Assembly (NCBI GenBank): GCA_030248215.1
Contig: JASANG010002922.1
Span: 310,001 to 374,000 of the forward strand
DNA length: 64,000 nt
Direction: 5' to 3'
Source: Enoplolaimus lenunculus
Taxonomy: Eukaryota > Nematoda > Enoplea > Enoplida > Thoracostomopsidae
Shown: positions 24,201 to 28,815 of the stretch, in pieces
Numbering within the stretch: position 1 is the stretch's first letter
Layout of the letters: each line of letters starts with the position of its first letter
Position numbers and translations under genes: made by a program
Notes under the pieces: model-generated
What the model was told of the DNA's origin: nothing
Database searches by the model: none
The model's input: only the letters and a program-made list of their open reading frames with translations

Positions 24201-24993
24201 TGGCTGGTTCAAAATTTACAGGACCTATCGTCAACTGGTTATAGGTGCTACATACCTTTGAGAATATGAGCGGTCATTTCAGCGGTATAGCGTCTACTAC
24301 ACCGCCCATCCAGACCAGCCGTTCGACAAATGGTCAAAGATACACGTTCAAGACGCTCACGAGCTATTGCTTAGCACGCTACCTAAAGGTCACCGCTATG
24401 CCATCAGCGTATCAGCAAGTCATAACCATGGCCTGGCGATGGTATCGAAGGCTCTTGAAGTTATTCTGCCCGCTGACACTTTAACTCTCGACCCGAACTT
24501 TGGCAGCAGCAACGTCATCGTGAGAAAATTGAGCGAATCGGTGTTGAGACGTTCGCCGAAAAAGATTGCGACCACATACGCGAGCGTGGGAAATTTGAAA
24601 GATCATAGAGAAGCCGACAAGGTGAGCGATCAAAGAAATGCCGACACAGAATCAAGTGGAGACGATTGTTTGAAGCGAAACTTGAAAGATCAAAGCAAAG
24701 CCGACACGGAGCAGTGTGCATCAAGTGGGCGCGGTTATTTCGTGGGAAACTTGAAAGATCAAAGGAACGCCGGCGCGGATCAATGCGCATCAAATGGTCA
24801 TGATTGCATTAGTAGAAAGCTGATTGAAGGCGGAGGGATAAAAGAGTCGCAAAGTTGTGCATATCAAATCGCAGCAGATCAGACGGGGCAAATTTGTAAT
24901 AAAACCATTGTTGGGCCATCAATAGTAGTGACTCGTGAAGCTCCTTCGTATCCATTATGCCCGAATGGCATTACTCGATCTACCAGCGGTTAG
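108..24993 (+). CDS. Two-pore-domain K+ channel with two C-terminal FN3 domains (gene-level, 15 exons)
   Basis: Joined exons: 108-216, 7838-7920, 9139-9267, 9832-9990, 10612-10714, 11848-11966, 12893-13049, 16011-16070, 18120-18357, 18596-18822, 20818-20877, 21726-21855, 22551-22843, 23718-23818, 24283-24993. They total 2679 nt, all phases agree, and give 892 aa. Order along the protein: basic N-terminus 1-64, TM1 about 69-91, extracellular cap 92-175, P1 with SLGYG at 193-197, TM2 207-228, cytosolic loop, TM3 333-353, P2 with KIGFG at 374-378, TM4 388-410, cytosolic C-terminus with FN3 domains at about 482-621 and 623-718, and a repeat tail from 760. The K2P family forms dimeric background K+ channels in the plasma membrane. 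The family call is secure from the TM-P-TM-TM-P-TM plan. FN3 domains on the cytosolic side and the Lys in P2 are unusual. Exon 1 is the least certain part. Confidence 0.9.
784..1491. repeat. 'CTGTAGTGACCCGAATAAG' miniature element, interrupted copy
   Basis: Left end CTGTAGTGACCCGAACAAGA, right end near CGGGTTACTACA. Member of the family best seen at 5676-6138. Longer than its relatives because of an insert at 972-1244. Confidence 0.65.
972..1244. repeat. Inverted-repeat (foldback) element rich in TTGCAGC/GCTGCAA
   Basis: Begins TCCCATTCACACGTGCAACT and ends with the inverted form CTTGCACGTTGAATGGGA. The interior has many GCAGCTGCAA palindromes. A related sequence lies at 46705-46820. Confidence 0.6.
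2386..2823. repeat. CGTTTCCGTTA-type element interrupted by a CACTGCAAAAAATGG element
   Basis: Inverse orientation of the GGAAACGG family: starts GATCCGTTTCCGTTATAG and ends near TATTTTTACTATCCGTT. Interrupted at 2473-2670. Confidence 0.6.
2473..2670. repeat. CACTGCAAAAAATGG foldback MITE, copy 1
   Basis: Starts CACTGCAAAAAATGGTGAGT and ends in its inverse (CATTTTTTGCAGTG). The two arms are inverted repeats over most of the length, including AGTCAAATTGACTC and AGGCTCTACGGGACTAC. TA precedes the left end. Confidence 0.85.
3423..3644. mobile_element. hAT-like MITE with TTAGGC core
   Basis: GGCCCATG at the left, CATTGGCC at the right, a core of GGCTTAGGCTTAGG-type repeats. Perfect 8-bp target duplication GTTAATTT at 3415-3422 and 3645-3652. 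Confidence 0.88.
4081..4426. mobile_element. hAT-like TTAGGC-core MITE with a 48-bp internal tandem repeat
   Basis: Ends GGCCGATGTAAAGAATAGGG and TTTTTACATGGGCC; flanking 8-mers agree at 6 of 8. The core holds four units of a 48-bp repeat starting AAGCGTATGAATGAGCATAT at 4153, 4201, 4249 and 4297. Confidence 0.85.
4498..4668. mobile_element. Degenerate TTAGGC-core MITE
   Basis: Left part resembles GTAAAGATCAGACGCGGAAC; a TTACGCTTAGGCTTAGG core near 4595; right end ATTCTATACGTTGGC. Both ends are eroded. Confidence 0.5.
4934..5088. mobile_element. TTAGGC-core MITE, TTACTTTTAGGG end subtype
   Basis: Left end GATCCATGTTTACTTTTAGG, right end CTAAAAGTAACATTGGCC. Flanking 8-mers GACGTGAC and GGCGTGCC match at 6 of 8. 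This subtype replaces GTAAAGAACAGGGGCGGAAC with TTACTTTTAGGGCCGTTC. Confidence 0.7.
5676..6138. mobile_element. CTGTAGTGACCCGAATAAG MITE, full-length copy
   Basis: 463 bp, ends CTGTAGTGACCCGAATAAAA and TTATTCGGGTCACTACAG, flanked by TA on both sides (5674-5675, 6139-6140), as in Tc1/mariner-type insertions. The right end is duplicated (GAAATCAGCCCCC + TTATTCGGGTCA occurs twice). Other copies: 10823-11247, 16266-16675, 25636-26212, 39907-40345, 52454-52820, partial at 27767 and 38430-39000. Confidence 0.85.
6369..6711. repeat. GTCCGTCRCC minisatellite
   Basis: About 340 bases of 6- and 12-bp units (CCATCCGTCGCC / CGTCCGTCACCA). A short run of the same motif with similar flanks occurs at 13672-13700, and inverted GACGG motifs follow both, so the array seems part of a dispersed element. 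Confidence 0.9.
7491..7787. repeat. TATTCTCAAATGTGTGTAGC inverted-repeat element
   Basis: Left end TATTCTCAAATGTGTGTAGC, right end GGTGCTACATACATTTGAGA. Same ends at 24069-24267; single ends near 2990-3015 and 15052. It sits 50 bases before K2P exon 2. Confidence 0.65.
7838..7920 (+). CDS. K2P exon 2, basic cytosolic segment before TM1
   Basis: Encodes an Arg/Lys-rich segment (SYRRPKRHRSVARQFRLGRF...) ending in ATG followed by donor GTAAAT, phase 0, which joins directly to the TM1 exon. A positive stretch just before TM1 suits the cytosolic N-terminus of a K2P channel. The acceptor TTGCAAG is weak. If it is not used, an in-frame ATG at 7816, preceded by an in-frame stop, would start the protein and give a 35-codon first exon. 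Confidence 0.65.
8283..8439. mobile_element. TTAGGC-core-type MITE, diverged copy
   Basis: Ends GGCCAATGTTAACGTTTAGA and CAATAACATGGGCC, flanking 8-mers TAAATTTT and GAAATTTG (6 of 8). Only traces of the TTAGGC core remain. Confidence 0.65.
8887..9083. repeat. GCCGGAACCGG-type element, partial
   Basis: Matches the interior of 54519-54840 (AACAAATAAATTTTGCAAAA and CCGGCAAAAAG segments) and ends GGTGGTACCCTG. Lies just upstream of the TM1 exon. Confidence 0.5.
9139..9267 (+). CDS. K2P exon 3, TM1
   Basis: Acceptor TTTACAG, donor GTACAT, 43 codons, phase 0 at both ends. The hydrophobic run LPHVLLFVLCFVYLLFGALV followed by FRQLE is a typical K2P first membrane helix; K2P channels commonly have GA-x-x-F-x-x-LE at its outer end. 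The rest begins the extracellular cap helix. Confidence 0.88.
9832..9990 (+). CDS. K2P exon 4, extracellular cap
   Basis: 53 codons in phase 0, acceptor GTTTCAG, donor GTAAAC. It encodes a charged, Gln/Glu-rich segment between TM1 and P1, the place of the K2P extracellular cap. It starts with an N-glycosylation sequon (NET). I see no Cys here, so the disulfide that links the two caps in many vertebrate K2Ps is not evident. Confidence 0.8.
10304..10460. mobile_element. TTAGGC-core MITE, right end lost
   Basis: Left end GGCCAATGTATAGAACAGCG, TAAGCCTAAGCCTAAGC core, then the inner right arm to TTACTCTATTAC without the terminal GGCC. Confidence 0.7.
10612..10714 (+). CDS. K2P exon 5, pore helix 1
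   Basis: Acceptor TTCTTAG, donor GTAAGT, ends in phase 1. Encodes the end of the cap and pore helix 1 (FHFLSVFFWTVSTLTSL). The P1 filter is split by the intron: the Gly codon's first base is here and its last two are in the next exon, giving T-S-L-G-Y-G. The usual sequence is T-T-I/V-G-Y-G, so the inner filter Thr is Ser here. Confidence 0.88.
10823..11247. mobile_element. CTGTAGTGACCCGAATAAG MITE
   Basis: 425 bp, same orientation and order as 5676-6138. TA precedes the left end; the right terminus is eroded (GGGTCACTATTA). Confidence 0.8.
11289..11620. mobile_element. hAT-like MITE with CAGTGGCGGATCC ends
   Basis: Begins CAGTGGCGGATCCAGGATC and ends GGATCCGCCATTG. Perfect 8-bp target duplication GACTGGTA at 11281-11288 and 11621-11628. 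It interrupts an older element whose ends are ACGCAACAGGC and ACATTCTTTTGTAC. A relative starts near 29472 (AGTGGCGGATTC). Confidence 0.85.
11848..11966 (+). CDS. K2P exon 6, P1 filter and TM2
   Basis: Starts after GTTATAG with the last two bases of the filter Gly and reads GYGQDAPLTENSQIF, then the TM2 helix with the conserved FGLPLV and ADLAKFL motifs. 39 full codons, phase 0 at the end, donor GTAAAT. A hAT-like element begins 12 bases past the donor. Too short to stand out by length, but the match to K2P TM2 is clear. Confidence 0.88.
11979..12155. mobile_element. hAT-like TTAGGC-core MITE next to a splice donor
   Basis: Starts AGCCATGTATAGAACGGGAC 12 bases after the exon 6 donor. Flanking 8-mers ATGATTTG and ATGATTGG match at 7 of 8. 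Confidence 0.78.
12403..12545. mobile_element. TTAGGC-core MITE, truncated right end
   Basis: Left end GGCCAATGTAAAGAACAGGG, core of four TAAGCC units, right arm to AGAAAAACGTTCGGC, then divergent. Confidence 0.7.
12893..13049 (+). CDS. K2P exon 7, cytosolic TM2-TM3 loop
   Basis: Acceptor TTTAAG, donor GTAAGT, phase 0 to phase 1. Encodes VVLQAYLRYRQL and then a hydrophilic Arg/Lys/Asp-rich loop, as expected for the intracellular loop. It joins ADLAKFLSE of the previous exon in phase. Confidence 0.78.
13546..13620 (-). pseudogene. tRNA-like sequence
   Basis: On the minus strand GACCACA...CGTGGTCC can form an acceptor stem with six of seven pairs. The D arm is possible (CGTG/CGTG), and the B box GGTTCGATTCC and T arm are good (four of five pairs). 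The anticodon arm around CTCGAGT pairs poorly, so I call it a pseudogene or SINE head; an intact tRNA is not excluded. Confidence 0.45.
14018..14184. mobile_element. hAT-like TTAGGC-core MITE, near-consensus copy
   Basis: 167 bp. Ends GGCCCATGTATAGAACAGAG and CTGTTCTATACATGGGCC are near-perfect inverted repeats. Flanking 8-mers CAGGCGCT and GTGGCGCT match at 6 of 8. Confidence 0.88.
14462..14930. repeat. Two diverged TTAGGC-core MITEs
   Basis: Cores at about 14495-14585 and 14790-14870 with eroded ends (ATATTCCTAAGCC ... ATATATCAGCC; TAGATAGACGAGGGCCG ... TTATACATCTGCG). Confidence 0.5.
15100..15452. repeat. CAGGGTGCAACCGG-type element
   Basis: Left GTAGGGTACAACTAGAAGTG, right CTCCGGTTGTACCTTGAAG; interior CCGGAGCCGG and GCCGGAGC. 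Related to 54519-54840. Confidence 0.5.
15591..15915. repeat. ATCAAGAGTG...CACTCTTG inverted-repeat element
   Basis: Left ATCAAGAGCGGATAATGACA, right GTTACACACTCTTG plus ATCCACTCTTGCTTTAAT, interior ACGCAACGCGTGCC. Same family as 48040-48380 and 49904-50257; parts at 12785-12850 and 11255-11705. Confidence 0.65.
16011..16070 (+). CDS. K2P exon 8, small loop exon
   Basis: 60 bases, phase 1 at both ends, acceptor TTAAATAG, donor GTAAGT. Encodes a basic then acidic stretch (KSSSKRQNLCQKLDAVSDN) of the cytosolic TM2-TM3 loop. Its size makes it easy to miss; support comes from phase and splice signals. Confidence 0.65.
16266..16675. mobile_element. CTGTAGTGACCCGAATAAG MITE, opposite orientation
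   Basis: 410 bp. Left CTGTAGTGACCCGAATAAGA, right TTATTCGGGTCACTACAC; interior is the reverse complement of that in 5676-6138. Confidence 0.82.
16676..18119. other. Intron 8 remainder
   Basis: AT-rich, with a TTAGGC-core fragment at about 16930-17060 (both CTTAGGCTC and CCTAAGCCTAAGCC present, an inverted arrangement) and a short palindromic GGGCTTAGGACCCGGTTATG region near 17815. No exon recognised. Confidence 0.4.
18120..18357 (+). CDS. K2P exon 9, TM3 and second pore loop
   Basis: Acceptor TTGCAG, donor GTAAAC, phase 1 to phase 2. TM3 is PSPVVLGIIVAYALIGGGLF; pore helix 2 is GWTFFEAFYFAVISLL; the filter reads K-I-G-F-G-D-Y. GFGDY is the K2P P2 signature. The codon before Ile is AAG (18320-18322), so Lys replaces the near-invariant Thr. 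Confidence 0.93.
18596..18822 (+). CDS. K2P exon 10, TM4 and proximal C-terminus
   Basis: Acceptor TTTTCAG, donor GTGAGT, phase 2 to phase 1. TM4 is LPIAIIYILVGLVITTMGIDLV. A basic amphipathic segment follows (YLERLQRVGRKL; MRRKKRDAMKALF), the usual regulatory proximal C-terminus of K2P channels. Confidence 0.9.
19105..19462. repeat. GTAGCCAGCTCAC element, two copies head to head
   Basis: One copy reads forward (CAAGGGTTTTCGATGACTTA near 19168) and the next in reverse (19318-19462, ending ACGTGAGCTGGCTACCGGCC). Other copies: 21913-22100, 39544-39712, 40630-40752, fragment at 31087. Confidence 0.65.
19720..20215 (+). repeat. tRNA-derived SINE with a nested MITE
   Basis: A repeat shared with 46905-47170 (minus). 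It contains a tRNA-like head at 20062-20134: GGCTGCG pairs with CGCATCC at six of seven, the anticodon stem GCGGA/TCCGT is intact, and a B box GGTTCGAGCC is present. It starts and ends with related AACTTAGAA segments. A CACTGCAAAAAATGG MITE (19834-20033) is inserted in it. Confidence 0.7.
19834..20033. mobile_element. CACTGCAAAAAATGG foldback MITE, copy 2, with empty-site proof of TA duplication
   Basis: The uninterrupted SINE at 47040-47060 (reverse strand) reads GGTATGTAGAGCCATTG. Here the same sequence reads GGTATATA, element, TAGAGCCACTG. So TA was duplicated on insertion. Confidence 0.88.
20818..20877 (+). CDS. K2P exon 11, linker
   Basis: 60 bases, phase 1 at both ends, acceptor TTTTCAG, donor GTAAGT. 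Encodes FSKDHTTLEISPLTEECLG, an acidic linker between TM4 and the first FN3 domain. Confidence 0.7.
21019..21384. repeat. CAGGGTGTAAA/CGGAAACGG element, undisturbed copy
   Basis: 366 bp with ends CAGGGTGTAAATGG and CCGGTTACACTCTG and internal ACGGAAACGG near both ends. Other copies: 667-1754, 2386-2823, 54121-54462. Confidence 0.7.
21726..21855 (+). CDS. K2P exon 12, first half of FN3 domain 1
   Basis: Acceptor ATTTCAG, donor GTACGT, phase 1 to phase 2. It reads PPNPPANFRVANSEAYSMVL, then SWDPSPS and YVILYRVK. This is the A-to-C strand half of a fibronectin type III fold: the Pro-rich start, the core Trp after 'L-S', and the Y-x-I/V-x-Y pattern are all present. Confidence 0.85.
22118..22290 (-). 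repeat. tRNA-like SINE with AATATTCATGTGA tail, minus strand
   Basis: Begins CACATGAATATTTTCTATTT and has GGATTTGAACTCGG, the reverse of a B box. Copies: 26496-26708 (+), 30648-30765 (-), 37147-37320 (-), 41780-41911 (+); a tail alone at 6174-6206. Confidence 0.6.
22352..22490. mobile_element. TTAGGC-core MITE
   Basis: Left GATTAATGCATAGAACCGGG, right CTTGGCATGTGCCA. Flanking TCATAGTA and TCGTAGTA match at 7 of 8. Confidence 0.65.
22551..22843 (+). CDS. K2P exon 13, Ser-rich insert and second half of FN3 domain 1
   Basis: Acceptor CTTTCAG, donor GTAAGC, phase 2 to phase 1. About 50 residues of Ser/Ala-rich low complexity come first, then CGTTYQIEQLKSFTLYEFVL and FAENRHGQRS. The latter is the FN3 'tyrosine corner' (L-x-x-x-T-x-Y) and the following N-x-x-G turn. 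The Ser-rich stretch sits inside the FN3 fold as a long loop. Confidence 0.82.
22984..23182. mobile_element. CACTGCAAAAAATGG foldback MITE, copy 3
   Basis: Left CACTGCAAAAATGGTGAGTC, right CCATTTTTTGCAGCG, TA on both sides (22982-22983, 23183-23184). Confidence 0.85.
23416..23640. repeat. Two left-end fragments of the TTAGGC-core MITE
   Basis: GGCTCATGTATAGAACAGTG...CTAAGCCTAAGCC near 23417-23476 and GACCCATGTATAAAACATGA...CTAAGCCTAAAC near 23558-23634. A short CGACTGAGAAGCCAAAAG motif is repeated before each. Confidence 0.6.
23718..23818 (+). CDS. K2P exon 14, first half of FN3 domain 2
   Basis: Acceptor TTTTCAG, donor GTAAAA, phase 1 to phase 0. Reads EPETVPQNLRVETAQDGSSK then LAWDAPYRNKNVTQ: a second FN3 start with 'P-x-N-L-R-V' and core Trp. 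Confidence 0.85.
24069..24267. repeat. TATTCTCAAATGTGTGTAGC inverted-repeat element beside an acceptor
   Basis: Left ATATTTTCAAATGTGTGTAG, right GGTGCTACATACCTTTGAGAATAT (inverse). The K2P exon 15 acceptor begins 16 bases later. Confidence 0.7.
24283..24993 (+). CDS. K2P exon 15, rest of FN3 domain 2, repeat tail and stop
   Basis: Acceptor ATTTCAG, phase 0, 236 codons to TAG. It completes FN3 domain 2 (RYSVYYTAHP ... LSTLPKGHRYAISVSASHNH), then a tail of about 170 residues. The tail has a degenerate tandem repeat of about 23 residues built around NLKDQ...A-D-T-E/D-Q-C-A-S, three to four units between 24592 and 24820. Three near-identical QCAS/DQ segments suggest recent duplication. No membrane segment follows. 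Confidence 0.85.
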   Translation, partial: RYSVYYTAHPDQPFDKWSKIHVQDAHELLLSTLPKGHRYAISVSASHNHGLAMVSKALEVILPADTLTLDPNFGSSNVIVRKLSESVLRRSPKKIATTYASVGNLKDHREADKVSDQRNADTESSGDDCLKRNLKDQSKADTEQCASSGRGYFVGNLKDQRNAGADQCASNGHDCISRKLIEGGGIKESQSCAYQIAADQTGQICNKTIVGPSIVVTREAPSYPLCPNGITRSTSG

Positions 24994-25598
24994 AAAGGTA
25001 CACAGTCAAACTACTGTTTAAGGGCGCCTTAGATACCAATCAACTTGCGTTTTCCTACGCTCTGTTTTAAGATGACTCCAATCACGAGTGCTCTGGGTTT
25101 CCGGCAGTTTATTCTTTCATTAGACGATGTTCAAGATTTCGTTGAGTGGACTGGAGCGAGGGTAGCACCCCTACCATCTTACAGGGTCCTTGCGCTCTCA
25201 GGGGGCATTACTTCATCCGACTCAGTAAACTTTTGTCACTCACAAAAATAATCTTAATTATTCTTCGACCGACCTAACGTCGAATCTGTAGGAGTACACA
25301 AAATATGTTTGACTGGGTTTTTTTGAATTTTCTCTTGAGTAGGGCATCAACAAACGACACTGTGACCGCGGTGAACAAAAGGTTCTGGTAGATCCTATAG
25401 AGCTAAAATGAATCATTTAGGTTCTCAAGGAATCAAAAACGCCTCTCCCGGGCTGAGCTGTACTTCGGACGGACTCTTCTCAGCTTATCCTCTTGGTCCT
25501 TTAGACGCCTGTGGACGACGGAGTGGAGACCGTAGCATTGGCGAAACCCCTTCATAGATCTCTATTAGAAGTTGTATTCGAATTTGTGTACCACTGCT

Positions 25599-25604
25599 AA
25601 TAAA
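25599..25604 (+). promoter_or_regulatory. Candidate polyadenylation signal of the K2P gene
   Basis: AATAAA about 600 bases after the stop codon, the first canonical signal I saw downstream. The interval holds a SINE-like segment near 25110-25220 and nothing else that is recognisable. Confidence 0.4.
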
Positions 25605-25635
25605 ATTTTAATGAAAAAACGTAAAAGCGTTTTTA

Positions 25636-26212
25636 CTGTAGCGACATGAATAAGAGAGGGAAACTGATATTTATTTCAAAGAGAACCACGTTTACTATTT
25701 GATACTGGACTGCTATTTATTTTTCAATGCAGACCCAGTTATTTGATTTACACTCATTTAACATACCAGCCATTTTCTATGATTTAAGTTCGTTTCCTTT
25801 GCGAATAAATTTTTAAGCTTTGAATATGCTGCTATGAATGTACTTAGTTGACTAACGAATCAAATGATAATTTGAACTTAACTTGGTCTAGTAAGCATTT
25901 ACGCAATCTTAAATGACGTTCATAGACTAATTAGTAATTTTGAACTCCATCCATTTGCGGACCCTAATTTAAAAAAAATAGGCCCCCATGATTCTTATTA
26001 CGTTCCCCTCTTATTCGGATCAGGGCCCATGTTACTTTAAGGGGCGTTCAGGTTTCTGGTTAGTCTATAAAAAGTAGGTTTAGATTCTAGATTACATATT
26101 CTTGCTCAGACTTAGGCTTAGGAACTCATTTTTGCAACGTAGTCTTAGGCTTAGGAATACGCTTAGTCTACTGTTACGTCCGTTAAAGTAACATTGGCCC
26201 GGATCAGTACAG
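25636..26212. mobile_element. CTGTAG-type MITE interrupted by a TTAGGC-core MITE
   Basis: Left CTGTAGCGACATGAATAAGA. The right end is split: CCCCTCTTATTCGGATCAG, then the inserted element, then TACAG. TA flanks both ends (25634-25635, 26213-26214). Confidence 0.82.
26034..26199. mobile_element. hAT-like TTAGGC-core MITE nested in another MITE
   Basis: Ends GGCCCATGTTACTTTAAGGG and TTAAAGTAACATTGGCC. Perfect 8-bp duplication CGGATCAG at 26026-26033 and 26200-26207. Removing the element and one copy restores the host element's terminal sequence. Confidence 0.92.
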
Positions 26213-26460
26213 TACTCCATAAATTTTATTCTTTCCTAGCGGTGAAATTGCATATGTATGGTTAGGGTTTCTTGTTCGCTCCGCCTACAAGATATTCTTC
26301 ACGACATGTTAGGTTCTCACCCAACCCGTCAGATATAAAATTCTGGCTCTGCTTTTACGTTTCCGCCAAACTGGTTTCAAATTAGCCTATTAAATGTGAG
26401 CTTTGTCGCAACTATGGCATTTTAAAAACTTACCTGTGAGGAGTTGCCGATATGAAAATT

Positions 26461-26860
26461 GGCCATTGTTACTTTAAGCGGTGTAACAGTAGATCAACCC
26501 CTTCTCACATTGAGTTGCCTGTAGGCAACTCAGCGCAGTGTATATACGTTAAATAGTATATATCGCACCGTAACAAGCCTCAATACAAGAAAACACCACA
26601 AGACGGAGACCCCCCGGCACGCTAAGCGTGCTATAGCTGAGTGGTGATGGTATACGCCTCCCATTCCAGTCAGTAGACTTTGAATATTCATGTGACAAAG
26701 GGTTAAACGTATTCGTAAGCCTAAGCCTAAGCATATTGCAAAAATGAGTTCCTAAGCTAAGCCTAAGCCTAAGCCTAAGCAACAAATGTAATCTATAATC
26801 TAAACCTACTATTTTATAGACCCAACAGAAACCTGGACGTCCCTTAAAGTAACATGGGCC
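26461..26860. mobile_element. TTAGGC-core MITE (TTACTTTAAG subtype) with a nested SINE
   Basis: Ends GGCCATTGTTACTTTAAGCG and TAAAGTAACATGGGCC; flanking TGAAAATT and TGAAATTT match at 7 of 8. A SINE-like insert lies at about 26496-26708, ending ATTCATGTGACAAAGGGTT. Confidence 0.8.
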
Positions 26861-28556
26861 TGAAATTTTACACAGCCATGATGGTATATTTAATTAGATG
26901 CAAAAAATGTGCTAAATTTCGAAGCTCACCTGCCATTAGTTCAAAAGTTATATGTTTTTAAATTTACTCGAGTTTTACTCACATTCCATAATACAGCAAT
27001 TGACGTCAATTAAAGTCCACAGTCCATTAACCTCGATGGTACCGTGAATAACGGTACATCTGTTGAGAATAAAAAACACAGAAAAAACCCAACTTTACAT
27101 CCAGGGCGCCTTTATCCAGAGTCTTGCCTGGGGGCTGGGGTAATAGCCCTTCATAGGAAACTTTGGCCCTCTGTAAATGTGTAATCACCCTACATGATTT
27201 TTTTATTCTTTTATATTGGCCTGGCTAAAGGAGCGCATCACATAAAGTTAGAAAAATGAAACAATGATATGAGAAGACAGCGACAACACTTCAGTATGCT
27301 CTGATTAAGTCTATTTCTGTCCGCTAGCAATAACAGTAGTTAACGAAAACATTTTTTTGCAAAGCCATCTTATGGGGTGATCGGATACGAGGCGTCCTGT
27401 TAACCAGGTTTCTCGTTGGGAACGTCACACCCGTAAATACACGTGGTTATCATTAACGGAGACTCTTTAAAAACAGGGTTGCTAAGCGCTGGCCCCAAAA
27501 AACGTACCATTAGGAAATACATTGGTGTCTGCCATGGGAAATGTGCTTATTCTAAGGCAATGTTGGCACTCTCTCCCTCTCGACTCTCTGTTAGTGGTGT
27601 ATGTTTTAACTTCTTTAGTACAAAACGAAAGTACTTGGTGAAAACTTTTACTAAAGCTTGGCTAAAGCGCAGTGTTTTATTTAGTTTCGTTTCATGTTGT
27701 GTTTTCTAAATAAAGTTTGTTTGTATCACATTTATAAACACTAAACAGGGTTTTGGTTTACTGTACTGTAGTGACCCGAATAATAGGGGGACTGATATTT
27801 ATTTAACCTCTCCAGAAGGTACCTCTCTGTTGTTCGGTTATGGACTGTTGTTTATTTTCAACCTGCCCTGCGCCGCCCTTTGTTACGAATAAATATTGTG
27901 CGTCACTCAATTTTTACGGTGCAAAACTCTTTATCAGTAACTTTCAAAACAATCCATTAAGTAAAAAGTAAACATATCGTTCCAAGCCAAAGAAAAGTAT
28001 AACCTCGTGGGAACGCGAAGAGTGTGAGCAAATGAAATAACACATATTGTTGTTGCTGCTATTCAAAAAGCCACAAATATTTCTCGATTTAACAGCACAT
28101 TTCAGGAGTGTAATACTTGTTTTTAACTCATACGGTGAAAACAGTTAAAAAATTAAAGCTTTTTTACATCAGGTTTCAAGTTTCTGTTATGAAAATTTTA
28201 GGCGGTAAAAGAATCACAAATTTTTACCCGCGCTTCAAAAGTTTTCACCCGCATAGTTCACGCCATGGGGGACTTAACGAATGATTCATCTGTAAGGGTA
28301 CAATTTCAGGTAAATATTCGTTGACGAGAGCGAAAATGTTTTTGACATCTTAGATGATGCAAAAAGTTTGGGCCCAATTTTTTGCTTAGGCTTAGGCTTA
28401 AGTATTAATAGCTTATTCTTACGCTTAGCTTTACGTTTAGAAACATGCTTATAACTGTAACAGCCCAGTTCAATACATTGGCTAATGGTTAAAAAACTGA
28501 AATGTATCCTGTTTGACGGAAATACAACGAAGAAATGTCTTAAAGTCCCCTACACA

Positions 28557-28815
28557 CTAAAAAATATACTTAAAATTAAGTAAAACTGTCGCCGAATTAA
28601 GTGTCGGTTTTACTTACTATGGTGCTTGGCAAAGTTTTACTTAATTTTAAGCAAACAAAATTTTTAGCTTTATATTTACTTAATTAATCAGGAAATGACA
28701 GCAGTAGTTTTACTTATTTACATTATTTAAGCAAAGATTTATTCAACATTTTGTACATTTATACTTAAAAAATTCAGTAAAATATAACTATAGTATTTTA
28801 AGTAGAGTGTTTTTA
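28557..28815. repeat. ACTTAAAATTAAGTAAAAC palindromic element
   Basis: ACTTAAAATTAAGTAAAACT near 28568 is answered by AGTTTTACTTAATTTTAAGC near 28635, and similar motifs recur to TATTTTAAGTAGAGTG at 28797. Probably an AT-rich MITE. Confidence 0.5.

Noticed and set aside
24515-24793. Minus-strand 92-codon open frame
   Set aside because: Antisense of the K2P terminal exon, open because of the tandem repeat.
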